Below, piece after piece: positions 1 through 5,986 of a DNA stretch of 6,118 nucleotides; the first letter of the stretch is position 1; every line of letters starts with the position of its first letter. The notes beneath the pieces were generated by a model. That model saw only the letters and a program-made list of their open reading frames with translations. It did not search any database and was not told the DNA's origin. The stretch comes from an uncultured Alphaproteobacteria bacterium (GTDB taxonomy: Bacteria; Pseudomonadota; Alphaproteobacteria; Paracaedibacterales; CAIULA01). Made by a program: the position numbers and the translations under genes. The DNA lies in NCBI GenBank assembly GCA_903905285.1, contig CAIVFQ010000128.1:1-6118 (forward strand), in the 5' to 3' direction.

Positions 1-50
1 ATTTGTTAATTTATTGAATGTATTTTGGTAATTACTGAATATCAATTATT

Positions 51-56
51 AAAGGA
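51..56 (+). promoter_or_regulatory. Ribosome binding site of the 65-772 gene
   Basis: AAAGGA lies 8 bases before the GTG at 65. This supports the non-ATG start, because no ATG nearby would keep the complete signal peptide. The 50 bases upstream are very AT-rich, and no convincing -35/-10 pair stands out. Confidence 0.65.
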
Positions 57-64
57 AACCGTCG

Positions 65-772
65 GTGACATTTTTAAAGCGTACTGCTGTTGCAGGTTTG
101 ATGCTGACCCTTTTTACAGGGGTTGGTTATGGTATGGATTCATTTGTGGAAAGACTTACAGATGGCGTGGAAAAAACGATTAATGGGACCGCTTCGTTAT
201 TAGTAAGGACTTTAGAGCCTGGGGCCGAAACGTCGCCACAAACGGATCGTCGACATAAGGAGACAGACCCCACGTCATTTATAGGGGCGATTGAAGATGT
301 TTTTAAAGGTTTAGCAAGAGAAGTCGCGGGACCAGTGGGTCTTTGGGCGTACGATGGGATGCCTGTTATGAGCGCTGCTATACGCGTAGCTGGAGTCGTA
401 GCACCGATGGAGGAGAGATTGATTGAAGAAAGAAAGCAAAAAGCAAGAGAAGAAAGAGAGCACAGAGAAAGAGAAGAAAAATTAAGAGAAGAAAGAATAA
501 GGGAAGAAAGAGAGCACAGAGAAAGAGAAGAAAAAATAACTAGAGAACACAGGGAAAGAGAAGAAAGAGCAAGAGAAGAAAGAGCAAGAACTCTACATGA
601 TGCTCGGCAGAAGAATATAGTGAAGTCACCTTTGTTTTACGGTGCGTTTCGTTTGGCGTACGATGCAGGCAGCATGGCGTACACTGTAGCTAGGGTGGGG
701 GTTGGTATTACCACTTCTTGTGTTTATGGTATTTTGTATTTGCTTTGGGGAGACAGAAGCAAGGGCGATTAG
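65..772 (+). CDS. Secreted or membrane-anchored hypothetical protein with Glu/Arg-rich charged helix
   Basis: I do not recognise this 235-residue protein. It starts at GTG with a good ribosome binding site. Residues 1-23 look like a Sec signal peptide: K5 and R6, then a hydrophobic core around AVAGLMLTLFTGVGYG. Residues about 24-115 form an unknown domain. Residues about 116-176 consist almost entirely of E, R, K and H, in units such as REEREHREREEK. Such E/R-alternating sequence is known to form a coiled coil or an isolated single alpha helix. Residues about 204-228 are hydrophobic (GITTSCVYGILYLLW) and could be a membrane anchor, leaving the tail DRSKGD. The AYD...RV pattern before the charged helix (95-112) recurs after it (198-215). 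The protein may therefore act as a rigid spacer in the envelope, but its function is unknown. Its stop overlaps that of the convergent transporter gene. I am confident that it is a gene and cannot assign a role. Confidence 0.8.
   Translation: MTFLKRTAVAGLMLTLFTGVGYGMDSFVERLTDGVEKTINGTASLLVRTLEPGAETSPQTDRRHKETDPTSFIGAIEDVFKGLAREVAGPVGLWAYDGMPVMSAAIRVAGVVAPMEERLIEERKQKAREEREHREREEKLREERIREEREHREREEKITREHREREERAREERARTLHDARQKNIVKSPLFYGAFRLAYDAGSMAYTVARVGVGITTSCVYGILYLLWGDRSKGD
449..535 (+). repeat. In-frame 33-bp direct repeat, 54-bp period, in purine-rich tract
   Basis: Two identical 33-bp copies lie at 449-481 and 503-535, with starts 54 bp (18 codons) apart. Each encodes EEREHREREEK. A diverged third unit follows at about 542-570 (REHREREER), then a short GAAAGAGCAAGA duplication to about 590. 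The whole 421-590 stretch is nearly pure purine on the + strand. The period is a multiple of three, so gain or loss of units keeps the reading frame and changes only helix length. It is a coding repeat. Confidence 0.85.
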
Positions 773-1959
773 GTTTTTTTGCTTTTAATAACCCAAAATA
801 AGTAAAGGGCGGAAAGGCTGCTAAAAACCAAGCCGCCCTTAAAGGCACCTGCTGTGCTGCTATAGTAATCAGCTAAAAAGCCAGCAACATAGTTTCCAAT
901 CAGTACGGCGACTCCGCTGGTTAAGTAGTATAAAGCAAAGGCGGTGCCCCTTAAGTTTGGCAAGGTATTTTCCGCAACCAATGTGGCTATTAATCCTTGG
1001 GTCATGCCCATATGAAGGCCTGCCAATAACATGGCAAAGGCTAACCCCCAGGCGCTGGGCCAATTCAAAATAAGAATATTAACGATTGTTAAAACGATAA
1101 TGCCACTTAGCAACAGGGTTTTTCGATCATATCTGTCAGCAAGCATCCCAATTGGTAAGGCAACGCCGGCATTTACCAGTTCATAACCAACCAATAATAA
1201 AGGCAAATTTTTAGTTTCCCACCCTAAATCTTTTGCACGCAAGGTTAAGAAACCCTCGCTAAAGCGAGCCAACATTAATAAAAATGATACCCCTAATAAC
1301 TGCCAAAAAATCATCGGCAAATCATATGCCTGGCGCCATTGCCATTTTTTAGAGGGCGCAGCAGGAGACGATAAGGATGGGGCCTTAACAACAACCCACA
1401 ACACTATAAAGGCGATGCTAGCAGGAACTGTTGATAGCCAAAAAACCAAACGGAAATTGTTATCGGATAACCGCATGACCCAATACGCAATATAGCCACC
1501 CAAAACTGTACCCAAAGCATAAAGGCTGTAACGCAACCCATAACTTCGGCCTTGTTGATCGTGTGGTGATAAATCAGCAATTAAGGCATCGGCCGGGGCT
1601 GATCGAATGCCTTTGCTGAACCGGTCAATAGACCGCGCGGCAAAAATCCATAGAATGCTGTTAGAAAGGGCAAATAAAATTTTTACCAAAATGCTGAAAA
1701 ACGTTCCCCACATAATAAGGGGTTTGCGACTTTTCCAATAATCACTAAGAATTCCAGACCCAACTTTGGCGGCAAAGGCCAGGAAAACAGCGACTCCCTC
1801 GATTAAACCAAAGGTCGTTTTGCTGGCGCCTAAAACCTCACATAAAAAGATTGGAAGCAAGCTTAAGACCATCACAGAGGCTGTGCTCCAGCACAAACTC
1901 ATCCATGCAAGACCCCACAAACTGCGATTGTTAGCTGATACGTTATGATCTAGAGACAA
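769..1959 (-). CDS. MFS transporter, 12 membrane segments, substrate unknown
   Basis: This 396-residue inner-membrane protein has the usual length for a major facilitator superfamily carrier, a family normally driven by proton or ion gradients. Hydrophobic segments fall in two halves, separated by a cytoplasmic loop at about 192-212. The loop 2-3 signature appears twice: a weak copy at 70-80 (GILSDYWKSRK) and a canonical one at 271-280 (GMLADRYDRK). The segment at 112-129 (DRFSKGIRSAPADALIAD) matches the DRxGKGIRxAPRDALIA block found in a large group of uncharacterised bacterial MFS carriers, with Ala123 where Arg is usual. PNLRGTAFALYYLTSGV (334-350) is also typical. No motif reveals the substrate. 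Translation is placed at TTG 1959. An in-frame TAG directly precedes it and no good ribosome binding site is visible, so a later start such as TTG at residue 14 or ATG at residue 20 is possible. The gene diverges from the mevalonate genes and may be functionally unrelated to them. Confidence 0.88.
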   Translation of the reverse strand: MSLDHNVSANNRSLWGLAWMSLCWSTASVMVLSLLPIFLCEVLGASKTTFGLIEGVAVFLAFAAKVGSGILSDYWKSRKPLIMWGTFFSILVKILFALSNSILWIFAARSIDRFSKGIRSAPADALIADLSPHDQQGRSYGLRYSLYALGTVLGGYIAYWVMRLSDNNFRLVFWLSTVPASIAFIVLWVVVKAPSLSSPAAPSKKWQWRQAYDLPMIFWQLLGVSFLLMLARFSEGFLTLRAKDLGWETKNLPLLLVGYELVNAGVALPIGMLADRYDRKTLLLSGIIVLTIVNILILNWPSAWGLAFAMLLAGLHMGMTQGLIATLVAENTLPNLRGTAFALYYLTSGVAVLIGNYVAGFLADYYSSTAGAFKGGLVFSSLSALYLFWVIKSKKT

Positions 1960-2088
1960 CTAAAGTTTACTTTTAACGCCGAAACTTACGCGCACTTTAG
2001 GCTAAAATAGATTAAAGCGCAATCAATCATGGGTATATCCATGCAGGGGCTTTCTTGTGTAGGCTTTTCCGGCATGCGGTTTTCTGTT

Positions 2089-2097
2089 TGTAATAAT
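2089..2097 (+). promoter_or_regulatory. Possible extended -10 promoter for the mevalonate genes
   Basis: TGTAATAAT fits the extended -10 pattern TGn followed by a TATAAT-like hexamer (AATAAT). No good -35 is seen, which is tolerable for extended -10 promoters. Transcription would start near 2104. That would exclude the ATG at 2099 as the reductase start and leave ATG 2141 or TTG 2168. The divergent spacer 1960-2140 is the only sizeable non-coding gap before the four-gene run. Confidence 0.3.
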
Positions 2098-2140
2098 TAT
2101 GAGGTTTTGGGCAAAACTATCTATATATGTGGGTAGGGTC

Positions 2141-3382
2141 ATGAAATTCCGAAAAGAGGTGAAACAATTGAGACAGCTTGAAAATTTATTAAGCGCAGCT
2201 GATCTGCAGCTTCTAAAATCCACTATTGATGATGACTTAGAACTTGCTAATATTTTGATTGAAAATGCGGTCGGTTATTTTAAGCTTCCCTTTGCTCTGA
2301 CACCAGGAATCACCATTAATAACAAAGCGTATCCACTTATTCCTTTGGTTGTTGAAGAGACATCGGTTGTGGCTGGGCTTTGTAAAAACATCATCTTTGC
2401 TAAGTCTCATGGCACCTTTTTTGCTTCACAGGAGGGCCATAGTTTTATTGGTCAAATCCATTTTCCAAATTTGCAAGCCCCTGAAATTTTTGAAAAAAGT
2501 ATTTTGGATATAAAAGAGGAATTGATTGTTCAAGCAAATCAAAATCCGTGCGCGAGTATGGTAAAAAGGGGGGGAGGTGTTCAAGATATCACGGCAATGC
2601 TTATAACGCGTCCTGACACTAAAATCATGGGAATCGTTCATGTTTTGGTAGACACCAAAGACGCAATGGGCGCAAATATCATTAACCAAACCTGTGAATA
2701 TCTAAAGCCCTTAATTGAAGCATCAATAGCAGAAAAGGCATTGATGTGCATTTTGTCGAATCTTAATACTGAAAGGCTCACAAAAGTGGAGATCCTTTTA
2801 GAAGATCTAGATGAAACTTTAGCCCATCGAATTGAGGAGGCGTCTATTGTTGCGCAATGCGATCCTTACCGAGCGGTCACTCATAATAAGGGGATTATGA
2901 ATGGCATGGATGCCGTTTGCCTGGCCACTGGTAATGATTGGCGTTCTTTAGAAGCAGGCATGCACGGTTTTGCGGGGCATAATGGGACTTATCGCGGGCT
3001 TTCCAATTGGGTGGCAAAGGGAAGGCAACTCAAAGGAACTTTGGTAGGGCCTATTAATGTGGGGATAGTTGGTGGGATGACGGGTATTCATCCAATGGCA
3101 GCCTTTTCTTTGCGCTGTCTTGGGGTGGAAAACTCTTGTGAGCTTGCTTATGTTATGGGCGCAATTGGATTGATCCAAAATTTTGCAGCCTTGCGAGCCC
3201 TTGTTACGGATGGTATTTCCAAGGGACATATGCGCCTACATTTAAGGAATCTTCTCAAGCAAACGGATGCAACGCCGTGTGAACAAAAAAAAGTATTGAT
3301 TAGCCTTAAACAGATATTTTCTGATAAACAATATGTGACGGCAACCGATGCACATACTATTTTAAAAAAATTAAGGTCATGA
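2141..3382 (+). CDS. mvaA: Class II hydroxymethylglutaryl-CoA reductase
   Basis: This cytosolic enzyme interconverts HMG-CoA and mevalonate using NAD(P)H. From ATG 2141 it has 413 residues, close to the 428 of the Pseudomonas mevalonii enzyme, and it lacks the membrane anchor of class I forms. Using that numbering, ENAVG is at 41-45 (family ENVIG). EETSVVA holds catalytic Glu73, DAMGAN (174-179) is the nucleotide-binding signature, NKGI holds Lys250, TGND holds Asp266 and GHMRLH holds His363. The K-to-D spacing of 16 equals that of K267/D283 in P. mevalonii. All four catalytic residues are present. The start is uncertain. ATG 2099 has no ribosome binding site, and TTG 2168 has a strong one. 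I list 2141 because the family's N-terminal FR segment is then kept. It is the first gene of the mevalonate run, so it probably works in the biosynthetic direction although this class is often labelled degradative. Its stop overlaps the next start. Confidence 0.95.
   Translation: MKFRKEVKQLRQLENLLSAADLQLLKSTIDDDLELANILIENAVGYFKLPFALTPGITINNKAYPLIPLVVEETSVVAGLCKNIIFAKSHGTFFASQEGHSFIGQIHFPNLQAPEIFEKSILDIKEELIVQANQNPCASMVKRGGGVQDITAMLITRPDTKIMGIVHVLVDTKDAMGANIINQTCEYLKPLIEASIAEKALMCILSNLNTERLTKVEILLEDLDETLAHRIEEASIVAQCDPYRAVTHNKGIMNGMDAVCLATGNDWRSLEAGMHGFAGHNGTYRGLSNWVAKGRQLKGTLVGPINVGIVGGMTGIHPMAAFSLRCLGVENSCELAYVMGAIGLIQNFAALRALVTDGISKGHMRLHLRNLLKQTDATPCEQKKVLISLKQIFSDKQYVTATDAHTILKKLRS
2152..2162 (+). 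promoter_or_regulatory. Strong Shine-Dalgarno-like site that could select TTG 2168
   Basis: AAAAGAGGTGA matches the anti-Shine-Dalgarno complement TAAGGAGGTGA at 9 of 11 positions, including an unbroken GAGGTGA. From the end of GAGG there are 8 bases to the in-frame TTG at 2168, which is near ideal spacing. Initiation there would give a 404-residue reductase beginning MRQLENLL. The site may instead be just the codons for RKEVK if ATG 2141 is the true start. Confidence 0.4.
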
Positions 3383-4224
3383 TCAGCTATCCAGCAAAAT
3401 GTATTTTATCGGGAGAACACACGGTTTTGAATGGTGGCTGCGCTATTGTCAGCCCCTTTAAAGTCTATACAACAACCTTAGAATATCAAGACGCACCAAA
3501 GCTTGAAATGTTTCTAAATAGCAGACCTTTCACCAAAAGGGTTTTAAATTTTTTACAGAATATAGCGTTATTGCCAAGAACATTTTCAGGGATTCTTAAT
3601 GTAAATTCTAACATACCAATGGCTTCTGGTCTTGGGAGTTCTGCAGCTTTTTGTGTTGCAATAGCCAATTTTCTTGTTCAGAAGGGTTACATCCTTTCTG
3701 AAAATTTTTTTGAAGTGGCCCGTACGTGCGAAAATCTTTTTCATGGGAAAAGCAGCGGGGTCGATATTGCCGGCGTTATATCAAAGAACATTTTACTTTA
3801 CTCTATGGATAATGGTGCCACACAGTTTGTTCCAACATGGAAGCCTTTGATTTATGTTTCATATTCAGGGGTTCCTTCTGACACCAAAAAAGCGGTGGGG
3901 AAAGTACAAAAATATCGTAATGACTTTCCAAACACAAATATCGACAAAAATATGGAAAGCGCGACCCAACAAATTTATAAAGCCCTGTTAAGTCTTGATG
4001 TTAAAACACGTTTGAAGCAACTTTGTGAGGGCATAAACCAAGCAAGTGAATGTTTTGAAGAATGGGGAATTATTGGCGATTTTTTGCGCGCTCACCAGAA
4101 CAAACTCATTCAAGAAGGGGCACTGGTTACAAAGCCAACCGGTTCTGGAGTTGGCGGTCATGTGTTGAGTATTTGGCAAGAAGAACCTTCACCTTGTCTA
4201 AATTTGATGCCGCTTAATTTATGA
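3379..4224 (+). CDS. mvk: GHMP kinase, probable mevalonate kinase
   Basis: The predicted reaction is ATP-dependent phosphorylation of mevalonate to mevalonate 5-phosphate in the cytosol. The 281 residues carry the GHMP motifs in order. Motif 1 is PAKCILSGEHTVLNGG (5-20). The ATP-binding glycine loop is IPMASGLGSSAA (79-90). Motif 3 is TKPTGSGVGG (251-260). ENLFHGKSSGVDIA (118-131) matches the mevalonate kinase hallmark HGxPSGxDN and places the catalytic Asp at 129. YSGVPSDTKKAVGKV (162-176) resembles the mevalonate kinase segment with a conserved Thr before a V..V helix. Length is at the short end for the family. ATG 3379 overlaps the reductase stop by 4 bp (ATGA), and the AAGG before it is only 2 bases away, so translation is probably coupled to the reductase. 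The order reductase then mevalonate kinase fits the pathway. Swapped roles with the following kinase cannot be fully excluded. Confidence 0.82.
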   Translation: MISYPAKCILSGEHTVLNGGCAIVSPFKVYTTTLEYQDAPKLEMFLNSRPFTKRVLNFLQNIALLPRTFSGILNVNSNIPMASGLGSSAAFCVAIANFLVQKGYILSENFFEVARTCENLFHGKSSGVDIAGVISKNILLYSMDNGATQFVPTWKPLIYVSYSGVPSDTKKAVGKVQKYRNDFPNTNIDKNMESATQQIYKALLSLDVKTRLKQLCEGINQASECFEEWGIIGDFLRAHQNKLIQEGALVTKPTGSGVGGHVLSIWQEEPSPCLNLMPLNL

Positions 4225-5114
4225 TAAAAGCAAGCGCACCTGGAAGTTTAATAATGTTTGGCGAACACAGCGTATTGCGTGGAAAACACGCAATTGTCTT
4301 GGCGATTGAGAAACGGCTACATATAACATTAGAGCCCACAAAAACACGCACGATTAGCATTAATTCTTCTTTGGGACACCATGTGACATCATTAGATAGA
4401 ATTGTTGTCCAGCCACCTTTTCAATATGTTTTGCAAACGTTACAGGATTTTCGACCCTCCACGGGGTTAAATATCACGATCACTTCTGATATGCCGGCAA
4501 CAATGGGGTTTGGGACTTCAGCTGCTGTCGTTGTCTCACTTCTAGGTGGATTAATGGCTTTGAGAGGAAATGATTGGACTGACCAATTATTTAAAAACGT
4601 CCTGCAGATAGTCCAGAAAGTGCAGGGCATGGGTTCTGGGGCGGATGTTATGGCAAGCATAAAAGGTGGCGTAAGTCTTTATCGGGCCCATCCTACATTT
4701 TATCGATCACTACCTGTTGAGGTAGATCTTTTTGCAGCGTACTCCGGATCAAAAACTCCCACTGCTGAAGTCGTTAAGCATGTGGCTGGACGCTTTTCAG
4801 CTTTCCCTGATCTTCTAAAAAGTTTAGATGATGCTAACGATGAGCTGACCTTGCAGGCGGCAAAGTGTTTGACGAATGGTAAGGCCTTGGGCGATCTTTT
4901 CAATACAAGCGCTGGCCTTATGGAAGCGTTTGGTGTGCACACCCCTGGATTGTCCAAGTTTTTGTGGGGACTTCGTGAACAATCGTACGGGGTTAAACTT
5001 TCTGGTTCAGGGCTTGGTGATTGCGCGATTGGGGCAGTGAAAAACCAAACATGCCCTGAAGGCAGTTTTCCGATCGTAGTGTCTGAACAAGGTCTTACAG
5101 TGGAAATAGCATGA
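4221..5114 (+). CDS. mvaK2: GHMP kinase, probable phosphomevalonate kinase
   Basis: The predicted reaction is mevalonate 5-phosphate plus ATP to mevalonate 5-diphosphate. The 297 residues show motif 1 SAPGSLIMFGEHSVLRGKHA (5-24), glycine loop MPATMGFGTSAA (91-102), and motif 3 VKLSGSGLGDC (258-268). VQGMGSGADVMASIKGG (134-150) followed by YR resembles the phosphomevalonate kinase block QGxxGSGxDVAxAxxG...YR rather than the HGxPSGxD of mevalonate kinases, with the catalytic Asp at 142. The N-terminal GEHSVLRG, however, looks more like mevalonate kinase. The usual APGK lysine is Ser9, and the glycine loop reads GFGTSAA instead of GLGSSAA. Assignment rests on the Asp block and on position between mevalonate kinase and decarboxylase genes. 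A mevalonate kinase paralogue or another mevalonate-phosphate kinase remains possible. Start and stop each overlap a neighbour by 4 bp (ATGA), and no clear ribosome binding site precedes it. Confidence 0.72.
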   Translation: MIKASAPGSLIMFGEHSVLRGKHAIVLAIEKRLHITLEPTKTRTISINSSLGHHVTSLDRIVVQPPFQYVLQTLQDFRPSTGLNITITSDMPATMGFGTSAAVVVSLLGGLMALRGNDWTDQLFKNVLQIVQKVQGMGSGADVMASIKGGVSLYRAHPTFYRSLPVEVDLFAAYSGSKTPTAEVVKHVAGRFSAFPDLLKSLDDANDELTLQAAKCLTNGKALGDLFNTSAGLMEAFGVHTPGLSKFLWGLREQSYGVKLSGSGLGDCAIGAVKNQTCPEGSFPIVVSEQGLTVEIA

Positions 5115-5986
5115 CCGATCGAAAAGCCTATGTGAGAGATCTTGTGCCTTTAGGGGCGTTAGCATGTGATAAGGCTTCAGCCTTTGCCCCGTCAAATATT
5201 GCTTTGTGCAAATATTGGGGGAAAAAGAACGTAGAGCTAAATTTGCCTATGACCCCAAGCCTATCTATATCGTTAGGAGATCGTGGCAGCCATGTAAAAT
5301 TATCGCGCTCATCTCAAAACTCGTTGAGTATTAATGATTTTACGCTACCGCCTGATACCCCCCATTTTATACGTACCTTTGACTTTTTAAATTTGTTCCT
5401 TACACCCGATGTAAAGGTATCGGTGCAAACCAGGAATACTATTCCAACTGCGGCAGGATTAGCATCATCTGCAAGTTATTTTGCCGCTCTTACCCTTGCA
5501 TTAGGCAAGCTTTATAATTGGCAATTACCGCCATCGACAATTTCTTGCGTGGCGCGGCTTGGTAGTGGCAGTGCCTGTCGTTCACTGTATCACGGTTTTG
5601 TAAAGTGGATGGATAGTGATGATCCATTGCAATCATACGGCGTGCCTTTGGTTACCAGGTGGCCAGAGCTGCGAATTGGACTGCTGATTTTTGATGCGAA
5701 GCCAAAATCAATATCATCACGCCAAGCCATGCTGCATACCCAATTAACTTCGCCATTTTATGAAGCTTGGTGTGAAAATTCGCGCAACGATTTTGAGCTT
5801 CTGCATGCAGCAATTGAGCAAAAAGACTTCAAGCAACTAGGGAAAATATCTGAATACAACGCTCTTTCGCTGCACGCGGTGATGCTTGCTGCGCGACCAT
5901 CAATTATTTATAGCCAGCCTGAAACAATACAAGCACTTGGCAAAGTGCATGAACTGCGGCGTAAGGGAATAGAAGTTTATTTGTAA
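5111..5986 (+). CDS. mvaD: Diphosphomevalonate decarboxylase, 3' end cut off by an IS element
   Basis: The intact enzyme uses ATP to convert mevalonate 5-diphosphate to isopentenyl diphosphate, CO2 and phosphate. Recognition is firm: APSNIALCKYWGKKNVELNL (26-45), PSLSISLGD (49-57), IPTAAGLASSASYFAA (111-126, phosphate loop), RLGSGSACRS (149-158) with conserved Arg157, SSRQAM (202-207) and NALSLHAVMLAARPS (250-264). The frame ends at residue 291 with GIEVYL, exactly where the family continues with FTxDAGPNV. That motif holds the Asp equivalent to yeast Asp302 and S. aureus Asp283. About 35-40 C-terminal residues are missing compared with the 327-residue S. aureus protein. None of the three forward frames downstream restores DAGPN. 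The stop codon TAA is made from the first bases of the IS66-like end starting at 5983. The product is therefore probably inactive and the gene a recent pseudogene. ATG 5111 overlaps the upstream stop (ATGA), with a weak GTGGAA before it. Confidence 0.92.
   Translation: MTDRKAYVRDLVPLGALACDKASAFAPSNIALCKYWGKKNVELNLPMTPSLSISLGDRGSHVKLSRSSQNSLSINDFTLPPDTPHFIRTFDFLNLFLTPDVKVSVQTRNTIPTAAGLASSASYFAALTLALGKLYNWQLPPSTISCVARLGSGSACRSLYHGFVKWMDSDDPLQSYGVPLVTRWPELRIGLLIFDAKPKSISSRQAMLHTQLTSPFYEAWCENSRNDFELLHAAIEQKDFKQLGKISEYNALSLHAVMLAARPSIIYSQPETIQALGKVHELRRKGIEVYL
5975..5982 (+). repeat. Predicted target-site duplication copy next to the IS end
   Basis: IS66-family elements usually duplicate 8 bp on insertion. 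The 8 bases just before the putative terminal GTAA are GTTTATTT. The same 8 bases should recur beyond the far end of the element, outside this window, followed by the lost 3' part of mvaD. Only one copy is visible, so this is a prediction. Confidence 0.4.

Noticed and set aside
449..535. Regular repeats considered as a CRISPR array or intergenic satellite.
   Set aside because: Repeats are in frame within a gene, the intervening 21 bases are similar low-complexity sequence rather than unique spacers, and no cas gene is present.
805..840. Perfect 8-bp inverted repeat AAGGGCGG / CCGCCCTT with a 20-base loop, considered as a terminator.
   Set aside because: It lies inside the MFS coding region, the loop is long, and no T-run follows on the + strand. 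The T-run at 773-780 is not adjacent to it.
1994..2022. Minus-strand promoter-like pair TTGCGC and TAAAGT with a 17-base spacer before the MFS gene.
   Set aside because: Only 3 of 6 and 4 of 6 consensus matches in an AT-rich spacer. Position is suitable but the evidence is too weak to list.
2028..2043. CATGG-N6-CCATG inverted repeat in the divergent spacer, considered as an operator.
   Set aside because: The arms are only 5 bp and there is one copy. Such a short palindrome is expected by chance and no regulator gene is adjacent.
2426..3229. Minus-strand open frames opposite the HMG-CoA reductase gene (2426-2689 and 2948-3229).
   Set aside because: They show no family motifs or ribosome binding sites and lie opposite strongly conserved catalytic regions, so they are shadows.
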